A stretch of 64,000 nucleotides of DNA from positions 1 through 64,000 of the forward strand of contig VXCM01000471.1 in the NCBI GenBank assembly GCA_014773175.1. Reading direction: 5' to 3'. This document shows positions 57,021-64,000 of the stretch, in pieces. Position numbers and translations under genes: made by a program. This DNA comes from Lucifuga dentata (taxonomy: Eukaryota > Chordata > Actinopteri > Ophidiiformes > Bythitidae). Every line of letters begins with the position of its first letter. Position 1 is the stretch's first letter. The notes below the pieces were generated by a model. It saw nothing but the letters and a program-made list of their open reading frames with translations. It did not search any database and was not told where the DNA came from.

Positions 57021-58479
57021 GCTGGCTCCACTTTATTGAATGTGAGGGATTTGCTGTTTTTCTTTCTTTCTTTCTCATACCACTGTAAATTGAAAACCTT
57101 TTGGGAATTGTTTGAACAAAATCCTTCGGTGTCACCTTGGGCTCCAGAATCTTGTGTTAGGCATTTTTCATAATTTTAATTATCAGACGAATTGACAAGA
57201 AAAGTAATCATCACTTTCCTTCTCACCATGGTGTCCTTTCAATTTGTCATCCTAAGAGTATAAGACATATTTAATATTCAAACATTTCACTGATTAAAAT
57301 GATATAATTAGAAAAAAAAATACTCCAGTTAAGCACACATTGCGCCCCTTTGATGCAGCAGTGTGGCATTGTTTTGTACAAATTAAATGCAACTAAATAA
57401 ATCAAGTTCATATGAATGTAATTTTCTGTGACACTCGTGTACAAGTGTTCAGGATCACACCGCTGTACCTGTGAAGAAGCATGTGTTAATACATTTGAGC
57501 CTTTGATGTTACAGAAATAGATCACAAAGCTACAACTGGTGTTTACAGAGACTTAACTACTTGGAAATGTGCCTCTTTGGCGTGTTCAAAGAAGGTACGA
57601 ATTGGCATTTTGCATCATATTACAGAAAAAGGCATAGCTTACAGTACACAAATGTAAACACATTATTTTACATGCACAATTCATGCAATTATGCGATTTG
57701 AAGTATGACAGCTTACCATATATCAAAACGTTTTTCATATGAAAAGGCTTTGAGCTACCATGTCCAAACATTCTGTGCTAAAACATGAGTATTTAGCTTA
57801 TCTAAGCATTGTTTTGATCAATTTTACTGCTTAAACCTCCCAGTGTTTTCTTGTTTCATACATGCATCTAAGCTGCATATTTCTCTGTTCTACTGGCCTG
57901 CTGGTGTGAATCATGCTAGACATAACCCTTGTTTCATTATCCCTGTGTAATTGCAGTCAACAACATGGCACAATTAATCAAAGTGTTTTTCTGAACTGGG
58001 TGGAATTGCATCTCTCTCTCTCTCTAATTTGGAGGAGCACATCCAATCATGACATCACAGGCACATCACAACACATTAGATGGGGCAGTTTCCATCTAAT
58101 GATGTTTATCACTTGATGTGTAGATGTAGGGACTTAATCACATTTCCTTCACTTAGTATGAATCTAAGTGTTTATCCTTGAGCCTGGCTAACATATTTGT
58201 GTTTAGTGATGCTGTAAGTGCATCACGACTGGAAAGTTATCTACAGAAGGCGTTCAATTACTCTTGACGATGAGGGAGATTTTTTTGAATGCTGTGCAAT
58301 TGCTTTTCTCCTTTAAGCCAATTACTGGCTTTTGGCAAAAACACTTCTTTCATTATTCATCATAAAGCGTCGGCCTTGTCAAGTGGAACCGTTCCCACCC
58401 TGATCTAACTGCTGTTAAACACAACACCACTGTGAATTGTGAAATGTGTCAGAAACATAGATACTGGCTCTGGGTGCTG
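57021..58479. other. No feature recognised
   Basis: AT-rich; TTTC patch near 57060 and short CT array at 58012-58025. Confidence 0.45.
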
Positions 58480-58920
58480 CCTATCTGTTTCCACCGCCTC
58501 TGCTAAGGATTTAGTCCTGTGAAGATGGCCTGCCGAGCTGATGGTAATTAAACTCCACATTTCCATTGATCTCCTTCATCTCTTCCTACATCCTCCCTGC
58601 TTCCTTCATTCACATTCTCCTCCTTAGGAGGGATCTTGAATAAATAAATAATTCAGGTCTCCAAGTGCGGGTGTGTTAATTGGCCTGTCTTTATAGGTCC
58701 AGAGGGTTCCTGCTGACCTTTGCAGAGATTTCCAGTAGCCCAGGGCCAGATGTCTGCAGAGAGACAAAATGAACACTGTTAGCCATGGGACTGTGTGGAT
58801 GCAGCTGCCCAGATCTTCTGCAGCTCTAATCAGGATGGAGTCTGGCCTTGGAGCTCATCATGTCAGGTTTAATGTTGCTTAACCTGTAATCATGCCATGA
58901 TTTCCATGATCCTTCGAAGT
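58480..58920. other. Candidate conserved non-coding block
   Basis: One of the most complex stretches: GATGGCCTGCCGAGCTGATG, GGTAATTAAACTCCACATTT, GTGTGTTAATTGGCCTGTC, CTCTAATCAGGATGGAG and AACCTGTAATCATGCCATG. It has TAAT/ATTA cores in GC-balanced context and no coding frame, and resembles developmental enhancers. Conservation not tested. Confidence 0.35.
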
Positions 58921-59164
58921 CTAACAGGCAGCTGTCCTATTTATTTATTTATTTATTTCAACCTTTCTTTTAGCTAACTATTTTAACAGTAATGTTGTGT
59001 TCCATACAATATAACTTTCACACCTGGGAGCTCCAGTACAACCTGTTTTATGCTGTTAACTACGAAGAAGCTTCACTGGAGCAGTTTGGCTTAATGTACC
59101 TTTCTCGGGGATATTTTAGGAGTACAGTATTGGAATATAATCCTACCTAATTCACAGATTTTTC
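58921..59164. other. Unassigned; short (ATTT)n
   Basis: ATTT array at about 58940-58960; nothing else recognised. Confidence 0.5.
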
Positions 59165-59480
59165 AAAAATCAGACAATGCCAGACACATGTGTTATTAAG
59201 AATTCTTCAGATTGGTCTGATTCAATAAATAATCAAAGCCTTATTGTCATCTCATAATAAATGTTTGGGATATTAATGTGTCAACAATCCAATCTGCTTT
59301 TCAGACTTGTTTTTAGTATACACTGAAAACATAGACTGAATAATTTACTAAAACAAATCAAGAGCAGTTAGATTGAAGAGAGTCTTCAGTGGATGTGGTG
59401 CCTGATAAGATATTCTTCTTTGATTAAAAACAAACAAACAAGAAATTAGAATAATTTAATGAACAATATTTTGACACCTT
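59165..59480 (+). repeat. F2 MITE-like repeat, copy
   Basis: GTTATTAAGAATTCTTCAG, ATTGGTCTGATTCAATAAAT, AATGTTTGGGATATTAATG, TGTCAACAATCCAATCTGC and TTTTCAGACTTGTTTTTAGT align with the copy at 61295. Confidence 0.6.
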
Positions 59481-59931
59481 CTTGAATTTGAAGCTGATTT
59501 TCTTGCCACAAGCTGTCCACACTCACCAAAATACAATATCATCATACAGTACTCCATTCACAGTTAACACTCACCCCAAAATGATCATTATGTTTTTAAT
59601 CAAAGCATATTGATGCAGCAACTAATGCCAAGCTCAAACTACATGATTTTAGCTCTGATTTTCTAGTCTCAGATAACCTTTCCTAATCCAGGACAAAAAT
59701 CTCAGGCTGGAGCCAAATCACTGCTTGTGCTCTTGTCCATAAATCTGATCAGTTCAGAGACAGTCTTGGAGCTGTCCCAGACATCTGGCATTTTCAAGCA
59801 TGTTTGAAATAATCACTACAGAATTTGATATAAGCTTCTAGTTTGAGTGCATCTATGATGATGCGGAGCAGTAGCCAATAAGAGTGTGAGAGGAGGTGGA
59901 CGTAACAAAAACAATTATACCAACACCTGCC
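59481..59931. other. No feature recognised
   Basis: AT-rich unassigned sequence. Confidence 0.45.
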
Positions 59932-59983
59932 TCTTCTTCTTCTTCTTCTTCTTCTTCTTCTTCTTCTTCTTCTTCTTCTTCTT
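59932..59983. repeat. (CTT)17 microsatellite
   Basis: Uninterrupted CTT array. The poly-Arg and poly-Ser frames through it are artefacts. Confidence 0.97.
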
Positions 59984-60639
59984 TTCTGAAGATAATGCTC
60001 ACAATGCCTTATTTGGGTCCATACTGGCAAAATCACAATGACCTCTTGTATATTTTTCATCTGGTGTGCTTGTTTCATCTAACATGAGTTACCACAGGTA
60101 CCAACTTCAGATGTCAGTCGTCACCTCCCATTGGACTGTAAGTTGTGTACCTTGTCTGGACTCAGTTTATAGTGTGTGTACCACACATTGTCAAGATATA
60201 AGACTACAGGAAAGATTGTTGTATAATTTGAGAGGTTCTGTGATTTTTGGGATTTGTGAAGTAATATAGTCTGATTTTGGCATAATATGAACTGTAATTT
60301 CAAGCATCCATATATAGAAAATAGCTTCATTGAGGGTTGGACTGCATTTAATCTATCTGGAATTTAATTTGCACTGAAAATCTGTTTTGTAACAAACAAA
60401 GAAAGCTACTGTAGCGCTTCAATCTTGCTGTCATGAAACCCTGTGTCGTCCTGATATTCAGCATAGCCACTAAAATGATAACGAATTGCATGTCTCTGTT
60501 TGGTGTCTGGTTCAAAAGTTACATCTGAGTGCAGACGTGAGCAATCCATCACTTGTGAAATCTGCAATGGAATAGTGGTTGAACCATGACAAATTTGGAT
60601 CAGTCATTTGGTATTGGTTTTTATGTAGGAAAGTGGCAC
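59984..60639. other. No feature recognised
   Basis: AT-rich unassigned sequence. Confidence 0.45.
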
Positions 60640-60870
60640 GAGTCTATCCATACATGCTCCCTTGGTGCCTCTTATGAGTAATATAATTGATTTTATTCCA
60701 TGTATTGTTAATTAATTTCAGATGAGCACTAAGCTCATAACAACCCTGCGTTCATATGAAATAAAACACTGTTCTCCTTGAGAGATCATCCCACAGTAGA
60801 GATGAGTCATTATTCACTGAGTTTGGATAATTACTGGTTTTAAATAATGGCAGCTCTACTGTATGTGTCA
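60640..60870. other. Candidate conserved non-coding block
   Basis: ATGAGTAATATAATTGATTT, GTATTGTTAATTAATTTCAG, ATGAGTCATTATTCACTG and GGATAATTACTGGTTTTAAA: AT-rich homeodomain-type cores, an AP-1-like TGAGTCA, no simple repeats. Texture-based only. Confidence 0.25.
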
Positions 60871-61294
60871 TTGGACAGATGCTTATGCTCAACTGGGAAA
60901 GACATGAAGTGTTGCCTGTGCCTACTAATGAATTTGAAAGAAAGACGTTGAATTTGCCAACTTCTAGTTTGCTACTTACTTACATAATTTTCTAAAATTA
61001 TCATTCTTAAAACTTGTTTTCTGGTGCTTAAATGGCTTGGCTCCAGAAACAGTGCAAACCAGAACTGTAGAGTCCCAATGTGCAGGACAGCTTGTGGTCA
61101 ATCATTTTTTTACAGTAAAAGGAACACATATGGAACTCTCTACCAAATAAAATCCCAAATAAAAGGTGTTAGACTGAGGAAGGAACCTTTGTGATTTTCC
61201 ATCAGCTGACCAAATAAGGACATGTAATCCTTAAACTGCAAAAGTCATGTGCTAGCAAGAAGCAAAATATTTTATAGTCCTCTAGTAATCTAGA
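60871..61294. other. No feature recognised
   Basis: AT-rich unassigned sequence. Confidence 0.45.
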
Positions 61295-61600
61295 ACTTGA
61301 CAACAGACAATAACTTGTTCAGAATTCTTCAGATTTGTCTAATTCTTTTAATTAGCAAAGCTTAGTAGTTTTCTCATATTAGATGTTTGGGATACTAATG
61401 TGTCAACCATCCAATCAACTTTTCAGACTTCTCTTTCAGTACTAAACTCAGACTAATTACTTTACTACAAAAAACAATAATCATCTTGATAAATCTAATA
61501 ATATAGTGAAGAAATAGTCCTTGAATTAGTGCTTGATTATTTTCTTGGATAAGAAAATAAAAAGAGACTGAATCAGTTTAAAATAAGATTTAAGACATTC
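61295..61600 (+). repeat. F2 MITE-like repeat, copy
   Basis: AACTTGTTCAGAATTCTTCA, GATTTGTCTAATTC, AGATGTTTGGGATACTAATG, TGTCAACCATCCAATCAAC, then TTTTCTTGGATAAGAAAAT near its end, as in the copies at 59165 and 42730. Confidence 0.6.
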
Positions 61601-61971
61601 TTGAATGCTTGACTTTGTAGTCCTCATACTGCCAGGCCCAGAACTCTTCCTTTTTCCTGGTCTGAAGTCTCCTTTTCACACCAAATTCACCCAAATCAAA
61701 CTGACAGAGTTCTCTTCCAGAACCTGTGAGATGGATTACAACATTTCAAGTATATTAATAAGATTTGTTTTTCTTTCTTTTTTTTTTTTTTTTTTTTTTT
61801 TTTTNTTTTTGGCAGGTGGAAAATATTCTGTATTAAAAAAAAAAATAATAATAATCATCCTGCAAGCAGATTACTGACAAACTATAAATCTGACATTTTT
61901 TTTCCCTTTGTCGTTAGATGTGGGAGTGGGTCATCCTCATGATATCTCAATGCCCATTTCTTTAATTTCTT

Positions 61972-62005
<34 letters not shown>

Positions 62006-62729
62006 ATGATAGTATCTTTTCTCAGAATCTCAATGAAATTCATACCTCATAGGAACCCACATTATTCTGAAAGATTTAATGCGGATCACATTTAAATTTT
62101 AATATGGACCTGCCATCTCACTGTATCTGCCTGCCTGTGCAATACATGTAAGCCACATATTATTGATGTTGAACAATGATACCATCAGTATATCAATGCA
62201 GTAAGAAGATCTCATTATAAGATTTCACATCATAAACTCAGTAACTGTGCACAGGAATTGCATTTGAATTTCAATATTGGACTCTGGTGAATTGAAAGAT
62301 CATCAACAGATAAAATTCTCTGAAATAACTTTGTGGCATATCATGTTACATTTGCTGAATGGGAATGACTTTCACCAGTAATTGTCTTGAAGAATACAGC
62401 AAATCTGATTGTGCTGTGGAAAAGCATTGAATTACTGCACTCTTTTGATGGCTTTCCTGGGACTAATACAAGGAGAGGACAGAAAAAAGTAGACTAAGCT
62501 TATAATCCAATCTGTTTCAGAACTACAATGAGTTCTGCCTTTGCTCAGCTGGTGAGCAACAGCAGCATTGAATCTGGTGATACATTCTAAACTCTCTTTT
62601 ACTGTAATAATTTGACAGATAGAAGTGAGGCAAGTAACTTTTTTTCTTTCTATCATCTGTAGTATGAGTCTTCTATTGTTAAAATCATTAGTAAAAGAGG
62701 AGAACTCCTGTTGTGTTAGTGTAGGATTA
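61601..62729. other. Unassigned; two T tracts, one with N
   Basis: T tract with N (61805) at 61780-61810 and T28 at 61977-62004. The rest is AT-rich and unassigned. Confidence 0.5.
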
Positions 62730-63040
62730 GTTCAAAGCAATTGGATTTGTTATTTAGTCTTGAAGACATTTTGCTACTCATCCAAGTTGCTTCTTCAGTT
62801 CTGAGTTAGTGGTGGGCAGGAAACCAGCATTTATCTTCTGAGAGTCATTCATGCCTTGGATCACATGGACATCATGTGAAGGTTGTCAGAGTCACACCAT
62901 AGACATGTGAGAGTTGTTGGAATTGGTGTCACATGAAAGGAACGTGCGAAACTGCTCTGCAACTGAAGACGCTGGGGTGGAGATGTCATGACGGCATTGT
63001 ATGTTGGTGTTAAAGTGATGTCACAACCCACTCCCTCTGA
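62730..63040 (-). mobile_element. Penelope-like retroelement, 3' end remnant
   Basis: On the minus strand an open stretch reads EGVGCDITLTPTYNAVM followed by TSPPQRLQLQ. This matches the '..RHHLSPTYNAVL' block near the C-terminus of fish Penelope-like (Neptune-type) proteins, just after the GIY-YIG endonuclease region. Downstream on minus, the complement of GAAGACATTTTGCTACTCAT and CCAAGTTGCTTCTTCAG is the familiar tail segment of this repeat. It is 5'-truncated with no intact enzyme. Confidence 0.75.
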
Positions 63041-63137
63041 TCAGGGATGATTTTTCCAGTTTGACAGAGCTGCATAGGTGTAGATTTAGAATAGATGGCA
63101 AGGACTTGCCCTATACCGATATTTTAATCTAGTAAAG
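63041..63137. other. Unassigned
   Basis: Short unassigned stretch. Confidence 0.4.
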
Positions 63138-63175
63138 TTTTTTTTTTTTTTTTTTNTTTTTTTTTTTTTTTTTTT
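63138..63175. repeat. T tract with N
   Basis: T runs around N at 63156; unresolved join. Confidence 0.9.
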
Positions 63176-63391
63176 ACATTAGACATTCCACAGATATTGT
63201 TACTTAAAACCATTAACCGTGATGTGCTACAACTTCAAACAGCAATCACTGTACACACATACACACAATAATTAACACAGTTTCACCATTTTCATGTGTG
63301 TATTTACTGTAATAAGAATGCATTATTGCCTCAGCTTTGTAACAGGAAATATGACCACTGTGGTTAAGAAAGTCAACAAAGTGCAGTCCTT

Positions 63392-63431
63392 AAAAAAAAA
63401 AAAAAAAAAAANAAAAAAAAAAAAAAAAAAA
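63392..63431. repeat. A tract with N
   Basis: A runs around N at 63412; unresolved join. Confidence 0.9.
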
Positions 63432-63589
63432 GTAAGTGACCTAAGTATGTTTTGCAAAGAAATCTATAAACAGTTAAAATATTTTCTCTTGTTGGTATAA
63501 AACTTTATTTTACTTTAACAAGGACCATTGTACCACACACTAAAAGAGCTCCTTTCCAATTTATAAAATGCTATTGGGCACTATATGCA

Positions 63590-63625
63590 TTTTTTTTTTT
63601 TTTTTTTNTTTTTTTTTTTTTTTTT
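63590..63625. repeat. T tract with N
   Basis: T runs around N at 63608. Three such N joins occur within 460 bases. Confidence 0.9.
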
Positions 63626-64000
63626 GCTTAAAAATCTGTAAGACATTTTGCTTATAAATCTCCATAATTTCTGAGCCATTTATCCTATATAACTTCTTAC
63701 ATTACCCTAATTTTAGTAATTGAATGGATAGAGGGTTTTTGGGGTGACAAAACAGATAGCCATTTTAAAGATTCTGCAGTCCTCTTTCAGTCTGTTGATT
63801 TAGGCGTCATGATACACATAATAAAATAATGCATCACAGAGCCACAACAATGTTCATCTTTTACGTAAGATGAACATCTTTATATATAGTTATGTCCTAT
63901 TTAGCTACTACTAAAAGGATCTTGAAGGAACTTGATCTGTTATTACAGTAAAATGCCATCCTAGTGGAAGTTCATTATCAAGGCTTACTTTGCCTCCATC
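63626..64000. other. Unassigned; 11-bp hairpin at 63850-63877
   Basis: ATGTTCATCTT pairs perfectly with AAGATGAACAT across TTACGT (63850-63877). The rest is AT-rich and unassigned. Confidence 0.6.

Noticed and set aside
59794..60087. Poly-Arg (-) and poly-Ser (+) frames
   Set aside because: They read through the (CTT)17 array.

Overview
This is a eukaryotic, vertebrate-type window, most likely from a teleost fish (a percomorph is my guess). It is AT-rich and full of CA, GA, GATA, AAT and CTT microsatellites. Several interspersed repeats match ones I know from fish genomes: the AAGTACTT-type repeat, the 'CCATCCATTATC / CCGCTTATC' repeat, a Penelope-like 3' end, an L1-like 3' end, and Harbinger-, hAT- and Tc1-like remnants. 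I found no complete protein-coding gene, no rRNA, no convincing tRNA, and nothing bacterial such as an operon or CRISPR array. The many 60-130 residue open frames are chance frames, often through microsatellites. The window is best read as an intergenic region or a very large intron.

Layout. 1-3.1 kb: a TIR element (family F1) with about 0.6 kb inserted in it, and an AAGTACTT-type repeat (family F3). 3.1-9.3 kb: an assembly duplication around an N, a decayed Tc1-like fragment, complex repeat-free sequence, and an inverted-repeat element cleanly nested in an F3 copy at 6.9-7.5 kb. 9.3-27.6 kb: more F1 copies, an L1-like 3' end with a possible target-site duplication, a local direct duplication at 22.9-24.1 kb, and a Harbinger-like element with a decayed transposase at 26.4-27.6 kb. 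28.5-31.7 kb: a near-perfect palindrome, a 214/227-base inverted repeat, and another F1 copy. 35-47 kb: an F1 copy, a Harbinger-type MITE with TAA target duplications, and several copies of family F2. 49-53.7 kb: two weak exon candidates on the minus strand, a hAT-like element, and an F1 copy. 59-64 kb: F2 copies, a Penelope-like 3' end and many homopolymer tracts.

Assembly. There are 17 single-base Ns. Three are flanked by exact direct duplications of 63, 64 and 63 bases, and the rest sit in or beside long homopolymers. This looks like joined short-read contigs whose overlaps were not collapsed, not biology. One N (23514) hides roughly 45 bases, judged from a sister repeat copy.

Function. 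No genes here work together. The likely functional content is a set of complex, repeat-free blocks that look like conserved non-coding elements (offered as low-confidence candidates) and possibly one or two exons. Family names F1-F4 are my labels; coordinates of degenerate repeats are good to about 10-20 bases.
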